DNA of 64,000 bases from Paenibacillus sp. UNC499MF (GTDB lineage: Bacteria > Bacillota > Bacilli > Paenibacillales > NBRC-103111): positions 230,311 to 294,310 of the forward strand of contig NZ_FNVF01000001.1 in NCBI RefSeq assembly GCF_900107975.1, given 5' to 3'. Shown here piece by piece: positions 1 through 8,511 of the stretch; within the stretch, counting starts at the first letter, position 1, and each line of letters opens with the position of its first letter. The notes under the pieces are model-generated. The model worked only from the letters and a program-made list of their open reading frames with translations, was not told where the DNA came from and made no database searches. Both the position numbers and the translations under genes were made by a program.

Positions 1-46
1 GGAGAACACCCGTCATTGAGGCTTCAAGCCCCATTCAAAATTTTAC

Positions 47-132
47 AAAAAGCCACTTGTGCGATTATGCACGCTGATGTATATTTATTCAATATACGAT
101 TGCGTGTAAAAATCGCACAAAACGGCTTTTTT
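47..132 (+). other. Long nested hairpin upstream of the ArgA-type gene
   Basis: Four successive inverted repeats are nested around one centre: 47-54 with 124-131, 57-66 with 111-120 (10 bp perfect), 68-74 with 102-108 (one G-U), and 79-85 with 91-97 (7 bp perfect, loop TATTC). A run of T follows from 127 to 140. As RNA this is one long imperfect stem with a U-tract, most simply the terminator of the gene upstream of the window. The apical part, read on the minus strand, contains a GAATAAATAT core that loosely resembles an ArgR/AhrC box, which would suit the downstream gene, but that match is weak. Confidence 0.55.
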
Positions 133-185
133 GTTTTTTTTCGGATTTATCATACATTTTCAGCAGGCGAATGGTGGGATGCGAG

Positions 186-647
186 ATGACAGTGGCTTGC
201 CGCAGAGCAACGGAAGACGATATAGAAGAACTCGTACATATTATACAAGGATATGCACGCCAGGGGATTATGCTTCCCCGGGACCGCGAGATGGTCCGGC
301 GGCATTTGGATACCTTTGTCGTGGCGGTGGACGAAGACGCGCTGATCGGCTGCGGGTCGCTCACGAGACTGGGGGAGAATCTGGTGGAAATCCGCTCGCT
401 GGGCGTTTCCGAGGATTACAAAGGCCAGGGAGTCGGAACCAGACTGGTGGATTTCCTGCTGGAGGAGGCGCGCCGTCTGAATATTACGAAGGTGATGGCC
501 CTCACATACGAAGTAAAATTTTTTCAGAAAAACGGCTTCAGAATTGTGCCGAAACATATCTTTCCGGAAAAAGTGTGGACGGACTGCATCCACTGCAAAA
601 AACAGTACTGCTGCGACGAGATTGCGGTACTCCGGGAGTTGGATTGA
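186..647 (+). CDS. ArgA-type GNAT N-acetyltransferase
   Basis: This is a short GNAT-fold acetyltransferase of about 153 residues resembling the C-terminal acetyltransferase half of N-acetylglutamate synthase, the first step of arginine synthesis. The acetyl-CoA loop reads VSEDYKGQGVGTRL, and the C-terminus carries the CIHCKKQYCCDEIAVL stretch typical of this subgroup. An ATG at 171 is in frame, but the ATG at 186 has a better purine-rich site (GTGGGA) in front of it and begins directly with the conserved domain, so I prefer 186. The stop codon lies three bases before the hrcA -35 element. The real substrate could be another amino acid; the family is clear, the reaction is inferred. Confidence 0.8.
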   Translation: MTVACRRATEDDIEELVHIIQGYARQGIMLPRDREMVRRHLDTFVVAVDEDALIGCGSLTRLGENLVEIRSLGVSEDYKGQGVGTRLVDFLLEEARRLNITKVMALTYEVKFFQKNGFRIVPKHIFPEKVWTDCIHCKKQYCCDEIAVLRELD

Positions 648-649
648 AC

Positions 650-679
650 TTGACAACAGGCCGAAAGGTCTGTTATTTT
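650..679 (+). promoter_or_regulatory. SigA-type promoter of the hrcA operon
   Basis: A perfect -35 TTGACA (650-655) is followed after 18 bp by a TATTTT -10 (674-679) with an extended TG at 671-672. The predicted start near 686 places the CIRCE operator immediately downstream, the arrangement known for hrcA operons of Firmicutes. Confidence 0.75.
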
Positions 680-690
680 TGTAATAGGAA

Positions 691-717
691 TTAGCACTCG
701 TTAAGGTTGAGTGCTAA
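691..717 (+). promoter_or_regulatory. CIRCE operator
   Basis: A perfect match to the HrcA operator: TTAGCACTC (691-699), nine-base spacer, GAGTGCTAA (709-717). It lies between the promoter and hrcA, so HrcA represses its own operon until heat or misfolded protein titrates GroEL. It is the only copy I see in the window. Confidence 0.97.
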
Positions 718-783
718 CGAAGCGGATTGTGCACGAGCGGCGCATTCATGCGGCGGTTACCTGTATGTAAAGGAGGAGTTAGT

Positions 784-1809
784 ATGTTGACGGAGCGTCA
801 GCGGATGATTTTGAATGCCATTGTAGATGATTATATTCGTTCCGCGGAGCCGATCGGTTCCAGAAGCATTTCCAAACGGGGCGATGTCGGGTTCAGCCCG
901 GCCACGATCCGCAACGAAATGTCGGATCTCGAAGAATTGGGCTTTCTGGAGCAGCCGCACACGTCAGCAGGCCGTATTCCTTCTCATAAAGGGTACCGTT
1001 ATTATGTAGATCACCTGGTGCGGCACGGTACGCTGGATGCTCACGAGCTGGAGACAGTCAAACTGTTCTTCGCGGAGAAAGTCCAGGAGATGGAAGAGGT
1101 CATTCAGCACACGGCGAATATGCTGTCGGGTCTGACCAATTACACTTCGATTGTACTCGGGCCTGAGGTTTTTACCAATACGCTGAAGCACCTGCAGATT
1201 ATTCCGCTGAACGACAAGACCGCCGTTGCGATTATCGTGACGAATACGGGACATGTCGAGAATAAAACCGTTGCGATCCCGCCGGGATTGCCGATGAACG
1301 AAATCGAGAAGGTCGTCAACCTGCTGAACGCACGCCTTCAGGGTGTGCCGCTGCTGCAGTTCAAGTCGAAGCTCTATACGGAAGTGGCCGGTGAGCTGAA
1401 TAAGTACGCCGAGGGCTACCACGAGCTTTTCACCATGGTCGAAAGTGTGCTTGAGAATGACGAGAAAGACCGCATTTTCCTGGGCGGCACGACCAATATG
1501 CTGACACAGCCCGAATTTAAAGATGTGGATAAAGTTAAAAATATTTTGGATCTGCTGGAGCAAACTCCGGTTTTATTCAAATTGGTGACTTCGTCGCCCA
1601 CAGGTCTCCAAATCAAGATAGGTTCGGAGAACAGTCTGGCCGCCATGAACGATTGCAGCCTGATTACGGCGACCTATTCGTATGACGATCAGCCGCTTGG
1701 AACGATCGGTATACTCGGACCCACGCGGATGGAATATGCCAAAGTGATCCGGCTTCTCGAGCACTTGTCCGCCAATATGGAAGTTCTTCTGTCCAGGTGG
1801 TACAAATAA
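784..1809 (+). CDS. hrcA: Heat-inducible transcription repressor HrcA
   Basis: HrcA (341 residues, normal length) is the DNA-binding repressor of class I heat-shock genes and binds the CIRCE element just upstream. The N-terminal winged helix opens with MLTERQRMILNAIVDDYI and includes the recognition region ATIRNEMSDLEELGFLEQ from about residue 40; the GAF-like effector part and the C-terminal dimerisation region follow. The start at 784 has AAAGGAGG seven bases upstream. An in-frame ATG at 727 lacks both a ribosome site and family similarity. First gene of the hrcA-grpE-dnaK-dnaJ operon. Confidence 0.97.
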   Translation: MLTERQRMILNAIVDDYIRSAEPIGSRSISKRGDVGFSPATIRNEMSDLEELGFLEQPHTSAGRIPSHKGYRYYVDHLVRHGTLDAHELETVKLFFAEKVQEMEEVIQHTANMLSGLTNYTSIVLGPEVFTNTLKHLQIIPLNDKTAVAIIVTNTGHVENKTVAIPPGLPMNEIEKVVNLLNARLQGVPLLQFKSKLYTEVAGELNKYAEGYHELFTMVESVLENDEKDRIFLGGTTNMLTQPEFKDVDKVKNILDLLEQTPVLFKLVTSSPTGLQIKIGSENSLAAMNDCSLITATYSYDDQPLGTIGILGPTRMEYAKVIRLLEHLSANMEVLLSRWYK

Positions 1810-1876
1810 CAAGATAGGCTTACAATGAGAGTTTGCACGAAGTTTAAGCGGGATTAGCTGGGGCAAACTTAAACGT

Positions 1877-1894
1877 GGCCGGCTGACGCCGGCC
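1877..1894 (+). other. Hairpin in the hrcA-grpE spacer
   Basis: GGCCGGC (1877-1883) and GCCGGCC (1888-1894) form a perfect 7 bp stem with a TGAC loop. No T-run follows, so it is not a terminator. It sits 13 bases before the grpE ribosome site. Just upstream, GCAAACTTAAAC (1863-1874) can pair either with 1831-1836 or with 1842-1848. These may be processing or stability elements; that role is inference. Confidence 0.4.
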
Positions 1895-1926
1895 CGTCCA
1901 CTCTTTCAAGGAGGTGAACACGACAA

Positions 1927-2511
1927 GTGAGTACCGAAGAAACGAAGAACATCAACCCGGATACGAACACCGCGGAAGCAGAAGAAGCTACATACGACGC
2001 GGAACAAGCAGAAGCTGCCGAAGCAGCGGCTCCTGAAGCGGAAGGCGCGGCCTCCGGCGGGAATACGGAGCTGGATGAGCTGCGTAAAGCGGCAGAGGAG
2101 AGCCAGCAGCGTTTGCTGCGCGCCCAGGCCGATTTCGACAATTTCCGCCGCCGTACGCGCCAGGAGAAAGAAGAGTTTGCGAAGTACGCTTCTCTTAAGC
2201 TGATCGAACAAATGCTGCCGGTCATCGACAATTTCGACCGTGCGCTGGTTTCCAGCCGCGAGACGCAGGATTTCGAAGCTCTCACCAAAGGGATCGAAAT
2301 GGTGTACAGACAGCTCGAGCAGCTGATGACCCAGGAGGGTCTGACGCCGATCGAAGCGGTAGGCCAGCCCTTTAACCCTGAATTCCACCAGGCAATCATG
2401 CAGGTGGAATCGGATGAGCATGAAGAAGGCATCGTTGTGGAAGAAGTCCAGAAGGGCTATATGCTGAAGGATAAAGTCATCCGTCCTTCGATGGTTAAAG
2501 TCAGCATGTAA
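1927..2511 (+). CDS. grpE: Nucleotide exchange factor GrpE
   Basis: GrpE releases ADP from DnaK and so resets the chaperone cycle. The protein has 194 residues: an acidic, Ala/Glu-rich N-terminus (1-50), a long helix from about 50 to 110 containing the core QADFDNFRRRTRQEKEEF, and the C-terminal beta domain ending GYMLKDKVIRPSMVKVS, which is the diagnostic GrpE end. Translation starts at a GTG preceded by AAGGAGGTG (1908-1916). It is second in the operon, between hrcA and dnaK. Confidence 0.96.
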   Translation: MSTEETKNINPDTNTAEAEEATYDAEQAEAAEAAAPEAEGAASGGNTELDELRKAAEESQQRLLRAQADFDNFRRRTRQEKEEFAKYASLKLIEQMLPVIDNFDRALVSSRETQDFEALTKGIEMVYRQLEQLMTQEGLTPIEAVGQPFNPEFHQAIMQVESDEHEEGIVVEEVQKGYMLKDKVIRPSMVKVSM

Positions 2512-2579
2512 GCCCCAAGGGCATTCGGGCCCGGCGAATTCATATATACGCACCCCTAATAAGGAGGAAATAGATTATT

Positions 2580-4424
2580 ATGAGCAAAGTAATCGGTATT
2601 GACTTAGGAACCACCAACTCCTGCGTAGCCGTAATGGAAGGCGGCGAAGCCGTCGTTATCCCTAACGCCGAAGGAAACCGCACCACTCCGTCCGTAGTGG
2701 GCTTCAAGAAAGACGGGGAGCGCGTTGTGGGCGAGACGGCAAAGCGCCAGTCCATCACGAACCCGGACCGCACGATTATCTCCATCAAGCGTCACATCGG
2801 TACGAACCACAAGGAATCCATTGACGGCAAAGACTACACGCCGCAAGAGATCTCCGCGATCATTCTGCAAAAGCTGAAAGCAGACGCCGAGGCTTACCTG
2901 GGCTCCCCGGTAACTCAGGCGGTTATCACGGTTCCGGCTTACTTCAACGACAGCCAGCGTCAAGCGACCAAAGACGCCGGTAAAATCGCGGGTCTTGAAG
3001 TACTCCGTATCGTCAACGAGCCAACGGCGGCCGCACTTGCATACGGTCTGGAGAAATCCGAAGATCAGACAATCCTCGTGTATGACCTTGGCGGCGGTAC
3101 GTTCGACGTATCCATCCTTGAACTCGGCGACGGCTTCTTCGAAGTTAAAGCGACAAGCGGCGACAACAAGCTGGGCGGCGACGACTTCGACCAAGTGATC
3201 ATCGATCACCTGACGGCTGAATTCAAGAAAGAGCACGGAATCGATCTGAGCAAGGACAAAGCGGCTGTGCAGCGTCTGAAAGATGCGGCCGAGAAAGCGA
3301 AGAAAGAGCTTTCCAGCGTCCTGACAACGACGGTTTCCCTGCCGTTCATCACTGTAGTTGACGGAGTGCCTCAGCACTTGGAGCTTAACCTGACCCGCGC
3401 CAAGTTCGAAGAGCTTTCCGCGAATCTGGTAGAAAGAACACTCGGCCCGACTCGCCAGGCTCTGAGCGATGCAGGCTTGTCCCCAAGCCAAATCGACAAA
3501 GTCGTACTGGTCGGCGGATCGACTCGTATCCCGGCTGTTGTCGAAGAAATCAAAAAGCTGATCGGCAAAGATCCGCACAAAGGCGTTAACCCGGATGAAG
3601 TGGTTGCTCTTGGCGCCGCCGTACAAGCGGGCGTGCTGACCGGCGACGTTAAAGATGTGGTCCTTCTGGACGTGACTCCGCTGTCCCTCGGTATCGAAAC
3701 GGCCGGCGGCGTATTCACCAAAATGATCGACCGCAATACGACGATCCCTACAAGCAAATCCCAGGTGTACACGACTTACGCGGACAACCAGACGAGCGTG
3801 GAAATTCACGTTCTGCAAGGCGAGCGTGCGATGGCTAACGATAACAAAACACTCGGACGCTTCATGCTGGGAGACATTCCTCCGGCGCCGCGCGGTGTTC
3901 CGCAAGTCGAAGTTACTTTCGATATCGATGCGAACGGTATCGTAAACGTATCGGCTCTCGATAAAGGAACAGGCAAAAGCCAGAAGATCACGATCACTTC
4001 TTCCAGCGGTCTGAGCGATGAAGAAATCGATAAAATGATGAAGGATGCGGAGGCGCACGCCGAAGAAGACCGCAACCGCAAAGAACTCGTTGAAGTCCGC
4101 AACCAGGCTGACCAGCTTGTTTACAGCACGGACAAAACGATCAAGGATCTGGGCGACAAAGTAGACCAGGCCGAGATCGACAAAGCGAACGCCGCGAAGG
4201 AAAAAGTGAAGCAGGCGCTCGAAGGCAACGACCTGGCTGCAATCAAAGCGGCTACGGAAGAGCTGACCGAAGTGGTTCAGCAGCTTTCCGTGAAGCTCTA
4301 TGAGCAGGCGGCCCAGCAGCAAGGCGCGGGCGAAGCGGCGGGAGAAGCATCCGACGCCGGCAAGAAAGATAACGTAGTCGATGCGGATTACGAAGTAGTT
4401 GACGAGGACAAAGACAAGAAATAA
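2580..4424 (+). CDS. dnaK: Molecular chaperone DnaK (Hsp70)
   Basis: The Hsp70 chaperone of 614 residues, full length. The ATPase domain begins with the phosphate-1 loop [17 protein letters not shown], has phosphate-2 [13 protein letters not shown] near residue 167 and [13 protein letters not shown] near 307; the substrate domain contains [13 protein letters not shown], and the acidic C-terminus ends [22 protein letters not shown] lies 12 bases before the ATG. Codon use is very regular, as expected for a highly expressed gene. It works with GrpE and DnaJ from the same operon and is under CIRCE/HrcA control. Confidence 0.99.
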   Translation: MSKVIGIDLGTTNSCVAVMEGGEAVVIPNAEGNRTTPSVVGFKKDGERVVGETAKRQSITNPDRTIISIKRHIGTNHKESIDGKDYTPQEISAIILQKLKADAEAYLGSPVTQAVITVPAYFNDSQRQATKDAGKIAGLEVLRIVNEPTAAALAYGLEKSEDQTILVYDLGGGTFDVSILELGDGFFEVKATSGDNKLGGDDFDQVIIDHLTAEFKKEHGIDLSKDKAAVQRLKDAAEKAKKELSSVLTTTVSLPFITVVDGVPQHLELNLTRAKFEELSANLVERTLGPTRQALSDAGLSPSQIDKVVLVGGSTRIPAVVEEIKKLIGKDPHKGVNPDEVVALGAAVQAGVLTGDVKDVVLLDVTPLSLGIETAGGVFTKMIDRNTTIPTSKSQVYTTYADNQTSVEIHVLQGERAMANDNKTLGRFMLGDIPPAPRGVPQVEVTFDIDANGIVNVSALDKGTGKSQKITITSSSGLSDEEIDKMMKDAEAHAEEDRNRKELVEVRNQADQLVYSTDKTIKDLGDKVDQAEIDKANAAKEKVKQALEGNDLAAIKAATEELTEVVQQLSVKLYEQAAQQQGAGEAAGEASDAGKKDNVVDADYEVVDEDKDKK

Positions 4425-4460
4425 GGGAATTTCACACCGGGAATTGTCAGACACAAAGAG

Positions 4461-4495
4461 AAGTCAAAGCCGTCCGAAAACGGCTTTGACTTTCC
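4461..4495 (+). terminator. Hairpin between dnaK and dnaJ
   Basis: AAGTCAAAGCCGT (4461-4473) pairs perfectly over 13 bp with 4480-4492 around a six-base loop. Only a TTT follows, so it would be a weak terminator or attenuator and may set dnaJ expression below dnaK. Confidence 0.6.
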
Positions 4496-4552
4496 CTATG
4501 TTGCGACATGAGTGTCCGGTTGAGGTTGCCGCAAAGCAGCGGGGGTGGAGCG

Positions 4553-5677
4553 ATGAGTAAACGGGACTATTATGAAGTGCTGGGTGTCGGCAAAGACGCG
4601 TCCGCGGAGGATGTCAAAAAAGCGTACCGCAAACTGGCGCGCCAGTATCATCCGGATGTGAACAAGGCAGACGATGCCGAAACGAAGTTTAAAGAGGCTA
4701 AAGAAGCGTACGACGTACTCAGCGACGATCAGAAGCGCTCGACGTACGACCGTTTCGGGCATGTCGATCCGAATCAGGGAATGGGCGGCGGAGGCATGGG
4801 CGGCGCCGATTTCGGAGGATTCGGGGATATTTTCGACATGTTCTTCGGGGGCGGAGGCGGCGGCCGCCGCAATCCGAACGCGCCTCAGCGCGGCAGCGAT
4901 CTGCAGTATAACTTGCAAATCGAATTCAAGGAAGCGGTATTCGGCAAGGAGCTGGACCTGCAGATTCCGCGCACGGAAAACTGCGACAAGTGCTCGGGTT
5001 CGGGCGCCAAACCGGGAACACACCCGGAGACCTGTACTACCTGTCAAGGTTCGGGACAGCAGGAAGTGGTTCAGAATACGCCGTTCGGCCGTATCGTGAA
5101 CCGACGTCCGTGCTCGACCTGTAACGGCCAAGGCAAAATTATCCGTCACAAGTGCGGAGAATGCGGCGGGTCCGGCAAGGTCAAGAAGCAGCGCAAGATA
5201 CACATCAAAATCCCGGCCGGCGTAGACGACGGCGCTCAGCTCCGCGTCAGCGGAGAGGGCGAAAGCGGTACGCGCGGAGGCCCGGCGGGTGACCTGTACG
5301 TCGTTATTCACGTGAAGGCGCACGAGTATTTCGAGCGCAGAGACGACGATATTTATCTGGATATGCCGCTGACCTTCGTGCAGGCGGCGCTCGGCGCGGA
5401 AGTGGAAGTGCCGACTCTGACGGAGAAAGTGAAGCTGAAAATTCCGGCAGGCACGGATACGGGAACGTATTTCCGTCTGCGCGGCAAAGGCGTACCGAAG
5501 CTTCGCGGCTACGGACAGGGCGACCAGCATGTGCGCGTCGTGATTGTGACGCCGAAAAACATGACCGACGAGCAGAAGGATCTGCTTCGCGAGTTCGCGA
5601 AAGTAAGCGGAGAAGATACGAAAGAGCACGAGGAGTCTTTCTTCGACCGGATGCGCAAGGCATTCCGCGGAGACTGA
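4553..5677 (+). CDS. dnaJ: Co-chaperone DnaJ (Hsp40)
   Basis: DnaJ, 374 residues, stimulates the DnaK ATPase and delivers substrates. Visible in order: the J domain with HPD at residues 33-35, a Gly/Phe-rich linker (about 76-110, many GGGGM/GGF repeats), the zinc centre with four CxxCxGxG modules beginning at residues 144, 161, 187 and 201, and the C-terminal substrate-binding beta domains. I use the ATG at 4553, which gives the canonical [12 protein letters not shown] start behind GGGGTGGAG, not the upstream in-frame ATG at 4508. Last gene of the classical heat-shock operon. Confidence 0.97.
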   Translation: MSKRDYYEVLGVGKDASAEDVKKAYRKLARQYHPDVNKADDAETKFKEAKEAYDVLSDDQKRSTYDRFGHVDPNQGMGGGGMGGADFGGFGDIFDMFFGGGGGGRRNPNAPQRGSDLQYNLQIEFKEAVFGKELDLQIPRTENCDKCSGSGAKPGTHPETCTTCQGSGQQEVVQNTPFGRIVNRRPCSTCNGQGKIIRHKCGECGGSGKVKKQRKIHIKIPAGVDDGAQLRVSGEGESGTRGGPAGDLYVVIHVKAHEYFERRDDDIYLDMPLTFVQAALGAEVEVPTLTEKVKLKIPAGTDTGTYFRLRGKGVPKLRGYGQGDQHVRVVIVTPKNMTDEQKDLLREFAKVSGEDTKEHEESFFDRMRKAFRGD

Positions 5678-5716
5678 TTCCTGTAAGATAACCGCATGGC
5701 GCATGTCTGCGGAGCG

Positions 5717-5752
5717 AGCACCTTTCCCTGGCGGAAAGGTGCTTTTTCTTTT
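5717..5752 (+). terminator. Rho-independent terminator after dnaJ
   Basis: An 11 bp perfect stem (5717-5727 with 5733-5743), five-base loop and a T-rich tail. It closes the heat-shock operon, so the following genes are not obligatorily co-transcribed. Confidence 0.9.
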
Positions 5753-5796
5753 GCGGATGGGTAAAATTTCGGGCTGGAACATCATACAATTTGCTG

Positions 5797-5802
5797 TATA
5801 AT
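5797..5802 (+). promoter_or_regulatory. TATAAT -10 before the APC permease
   Basis: A perfect TATAAT in the spacer after the dnaJ terminator. No good -35 is visible at 16-18 bp, so the promoter is plausible but not certain. Confidence 0.45.
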
Positions 5803-5880
5803 AATTCGTTGTGCCCTTACAGGGACGCTCCGGCATACAGGAGCGCGGACGGCAATTTTTAACGCAAAGGAGAGTCTTAC

Positions 5881-7224
5881 TTGAAACCCAACATGGAATT
5901 GCGGCGGACGCTGAAGCTCTGGCATATCGTGGTTATCGGCCTCGGCTATATGGCTCCCATGGCCGTGTTCGACACATACGGTATCGTCTCGGAGGAAACG
6001 GGAGGGCACGTCCCGGCCGCTTACGCGCTGACTCTGCTGGCGATCCTTTTCACGGCGTCCAGCTACGGCAAAATGGTAAAAGTATACCCGACGGCGGGCT
6101 CGGCTTACGCGTACGCACGGAACACGATTCACCCGTATGCGGGCTTTCTGGTCGGTTGGGCGGCGCTGCTGGACTACTTGTTCCTGCCCATGATCAACGC
6201 TCTGCTGACGGGCATTTATTTATCCGCGGTTTTCCCGGAAATTCCGGCCTGGATCTGGATCGTCGGGTTTGTCCTCTTTATTACGGCGCTGAACCTGCTG
6301 AAGGTGAAAATAACGGCTTCGGTCAACACGTTCCTCGTGCTTTTCCAGATCGTCGTTGTGGTCCTGTTCGCCGCACTGGCCGTAAAAGGCCTTATGAACG
6401 GGCAAGGAGTCGGAGAGGTGTTTACCGCCCAGCCTTTCTACGCTCCGGACATGTCCATCCCGGCGCTGCTCGTAGGCGCCTCGATCCTGTGCTTCGCTTT
6501 CCTCGGATTCGATGCGGTATCGACTTTGACCGAAGAGACGGTGAACCCGGAAAAGAACACGCCGCGGGCCATCATTCTCGTCGCGATGATCGGGGGGCTC
6601 CTGTTTATGACGGCTTCCTACTTTACCCAGTCGCTGTTCCCGGACGTTTCCGTGTTTGAGGACCCGGAAGGAGCCTCGCCGGAAATCGCCTTGTTTATCG
6701 GGGGCAAGGTGTTTCAGCTCGTGTTCCTGGCCGCGGCGCTTTCGTCCACACTGGCCTCGGGCCTCGTTTCGCTGACGAGCGTTACCCGCCTTTTGTACGC
6801 CATGGGCCGCGACAGCTATCTGCCGAAAAGGTTTTTCGGATATGTGCATCCGAAATCGGGGACGCCGGTTTATAACGTCCTGTTTATCGGCTGTATTTCG
6901 CTGATCGCGTTGAAGCTCGACCTCGTTACGGCCACTTCGTTTATTAACTTCGGGGCGCTTATCGCATTCACGTTTGTAAACCTTTCGGTCATTATTCATT
7001 ATATTTTTAAAAAGAAGCAGAGAAGCTTCGGCGATTATATGCGCTATCTCGTCGCACCGCTAATCGGAGCGGCGTTTGTGGCTTATATCTGGACGCATCT
7101 CGACCGCCACTCGATGACACTGGGTTTGATCTGGACGTCAGTCGGAGTCCTTTATTTGATCTACCTGGTCGGGGTCGCGAAAAGAGACGTGAAAAAAATC
7201 CGGATGGACGATTCCGGAAGTTAA
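5881..7224 (+). CDS. APC-family amino acid/polyamine permease
   Basis: A 447-residue integral membrane protein with about 12 hydrophobic segments, of the amino acid-polyamine-organocation family. Family features include the TM1 region VVIGLGYMAPMAVFDTYG, the TM2 YPTAGSAYAYAR stretch, and FLGFDAVSTLTEETVNPEKNTPRAI near residue 210. Overall it looks closest to putrescine importer/PuuP-type permeases, but the substrate cannot be read from sequence. Translation appears to start at a TTG with AAAGGAG upstream; there is no closer ATG upstream. It stands alone between dnaJ and the small YfhD-like pair; in Bacillus subtilis prmA directly follows dnaJ. Confidence 0.85.
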   Translation: MKPNMELRRTLKLWHIVVIGLGYMAPMAVFDTYGIVSEETGGHVPAAYALTLLAILFTASSYGKMVKVYPTAGSAYAYARNTIHPYAGFLVGWAALLDYLFLPMINALLTGIYLSAVFPEIPAWIWIVGFVLFITALNLLKVKITASVNTFLVLFQIVVVVLFAALAVKGLMNGQGVGEVFTAQPFYAPDMSIPALLVGASILCFAFLGFDAVSTLTEETVNPEKNTPRAIILVAMIGGLLFMTASYFTQSLFPDVSVFEDPEGASPEIALFIGGKVFQLVFLAAALSSTLASGLVSLTSVTRLLYAMGRDSYLPKRFFGYVHPKSGTPVYNVLFIGCISLIALKLDLVTATSFINFGALIAFTFVNLSVIIHYIFKKKQRSFGDYMRYLVAPLIGAAFVAYIWTHLDRHSMTLGLIWTSVGVLYLIYLVGVAKRDVKKIRMDDSGS

Positions 7225-7462
7225 CAGGAGTCCCGGGACAAACTCGATAGACTTACTGGCCGGGCAGCGGGTTGCGCCGTAAGTCCGCCGCCGTCTTTGC
7301 CGGTGGTAAACATGCACTCGCTCCAATCCGCGATCCCGGCCGTATCCGGACGGATTCGGGTGCATGCGGACGAGCGGCTTGTCGCCGGCCTCCATCGCGG
7401 GGGTCAAGAACTGCGCAGGGAGCCTCACGGGGTAGTCGGACCGGAGGAGCACGCCCCCTGCT
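7225..7462. other. Intergenic stretch without a recognisable gene
   Basis: About 240 bp of GC-rich sequence follow the permease. Open frames exist on both strands, including one of 150 codons on the minus strand (7138-7590), but none has a ribosome site or recognisable similarity, and the minus frame runs antisense into both neighbours. No clear terminator was found. Confidence 0.5.
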
Positions 7463-7492
7463 GCATAAAAAAAGCTTCTGCAAAGCATGCTA
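7463..7492 (+). promoter_or_regulatory. Predicted SigG/SigF forespore promoter
   Basis: GCATA (7463-7467), exactly 18 bp, then CATGCTA (7486-7492). This matches the Bacillus SigG pattern (GHATR, 18 bp, CATNNTA) with correct spacing and lies 31 bp upstream of the YfhD-like gene. No comparable SigA promoter is seen in this stretch. Function is inferred from the match. Confidence 0.6.
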
Positions 7493-7522
7493 ATTTTTAG
7501 CTTGCATAAGGAGGCGTATACG

Positions 7523-7696
7523 ATGAGTGAAAACCGGAACGAACAGGCAGAAATCTCCGAAGAGATCTCCCAGCTGATTCCGATCGGCAAAAACGAGGAT
7601 GTGGAATTCAGTTCGGAAGCGGCCGACGCGGAGGATCTGGAAGCCCTGCAGCGCGCGAATGCCGCGGACAGCCGTCAGGAGCGGCAGGGTCCATGA
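7523..7696 (+). CDS. Small acidic YfhD-like protein
   Basis: A 57-residue acidic protein with a strong ribosome site (AAGGAGG) and ATG at 7523. The C-terminal half, EDVEFSSEAADAEDLEALQR followed by ANAADSRQ, matches the pattern I know for the YfhD family of small sporulating-Bacilli proteins (EFS.E.AD..D...A..RA.AAD.R). The family has no established biochemical role. The forespore-type promoter just upstream suggests expression during sporulation. Its stop overlaps the start of the next gene by four bases (ATGA), so the two are translationally coupled. Confidence 0.72.
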   Translation: MSENRNEQAEISEEISQLIPIGKNEDVEFSSEAADAEDLEALQRANAADSRQERQGP

Positions 7697-8064
7697 GCGA
7701 GAAGAGCATACTCGCGACCTTCCGCTCCCCCGAAGAAGCCGAGGGGGCGGCAGCCAAGCTGAAAGCGCTGCGGGTGATCGATATGCAGATCGCCCGCTTC
7801 GACCGCTTTCAGGGAGAAGACGTTCAGCAGCAGATGAATCCGCTGACCGGGGATTTCGCCAGCCTCGGCAACTTGACGCAGAGTGCCGAGTGGTATTCGC
7901 GCGACGCGGGAATTCTCGCGGCAGCGGACCCTACCGCCAGCGGAATGAGCGACGGCGGGTCGGGGATGCCGACCGGCCGCGATATTTTGCTGACGGTCGT
8001 GGTGGACGAGAGCTCGCATCATCAGGCGATGCGTGTGATCCGCGAATGCGGGGGCGAGATCTGA
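7693..8064 (+). CDS. Small protein of unknown function coupled to YfhD-like gene
   Basis: A 123-residue soluble protein starting MSEKSILATFRSPEEAEGAA. The opening beta-alpha pattern (ILATFRSPEEAEGAAAKLKAL) and the closing ILLTVVVDES...AMRVIRECGGEI suggest a small ferredoxin-like or YflT/GsiB-like stress domain split by a Gly/Ser-rich middle (residues 55-95), but I do not recognise a named family. AGGAG lies eight bases before the ATG, which overlaps the previous stop. Co-transcription with the YfhD-like gene from the forespore-type promoter is likely, so a spore role is an inference from context only. Confidence 0.75.
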   Translation: MSEKSILATFRSPEEAEGAAAKLKALRVIDMQIARFDRFQGEDVQQQMNPLTGDFASLGNLTQSAEWYSRDAGILAAADPTASGMSDGGSGMPTGRDILLTVVVDESSHHQAMRVIRECGGEI

Positions 8065-8334
8065 CGGCCTGCCTGAGGTAACGAGCCGGACGAAGCGTTT
8101 GCCGCCCCGCATAGCGGCAGACAGCCGTGGATGCACACGGCGTATAGCGGCAAGCCCCCCGCGCCGCGGCCGGCTGCAAGCATGCGGCCCGCCGTTTCCG
8201 GCGCGCGCGAATCTCCGGCCCGCGTTGCGGCGCTGCGCGGTGGTCGGTCCCGGCCGCAGATCGCCTCAGCCGCACGATGCCGTAAGCTGCTCGGCCCAGG
8301 CCGCCTGACGGAGGCTAAGCCCGCAATTGCAGCG
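8065..8334. other. GC-rich intergenic stretch
   Basis: About 270 bp, noticeably richer in GC than its surroundings, with no gene, ribosome site or repeat I can support. Open frames on both strands are simple consequences of the base composition. Confidence 0.5.
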
Positions 8335-8382
8335 CAAAAGCTCTCACCTCCGGGTTTCCCAGCGGAGAGTGAGGGCTTTTTT
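8335..8382 (+). terminator. Terminator before prmA
   Basis: GCAAAAGCTCTCAC (8334-8347) pairs with the GTGAGGGCTTTTTTGC arm ending at 8384, with a T6 run. The opposite strand also ends in T-rich sequence, so it may act in both directions. Confidence 0.8.
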
Positions 8383-8511
8383 GCATACTCCGCATGGGAG
8401 GGTAGCGCGGCGGGCGCTGACGGTTTTACCGGGCTTGTAAAGTATAGTACAATAACAAGATATGTGAGCGGATAAGCAAGGCCAAAAATCCGCAAGGGGG
8501 AACAAGTCGCG

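Noticed and set aside
2604..4454. 616-codon open frame on the minus strand opposite dnaK
   Set aside because: It is the mirror of a highly biased coding sequence; no ribosome site and no recognisable protein features.
7138..7590. 150-codon minus-strand frame between the APC permease and the YfhD-like gene
   Set aside because: It overlaps the permease end and the YfhD-like start in antisense, has no ribosome site, and shows no family similarity.
8065..8334. GC-rich gap considered as a decayed gene
   Set aside because: No frame on either strand shows a fragment of a recognisable protein.
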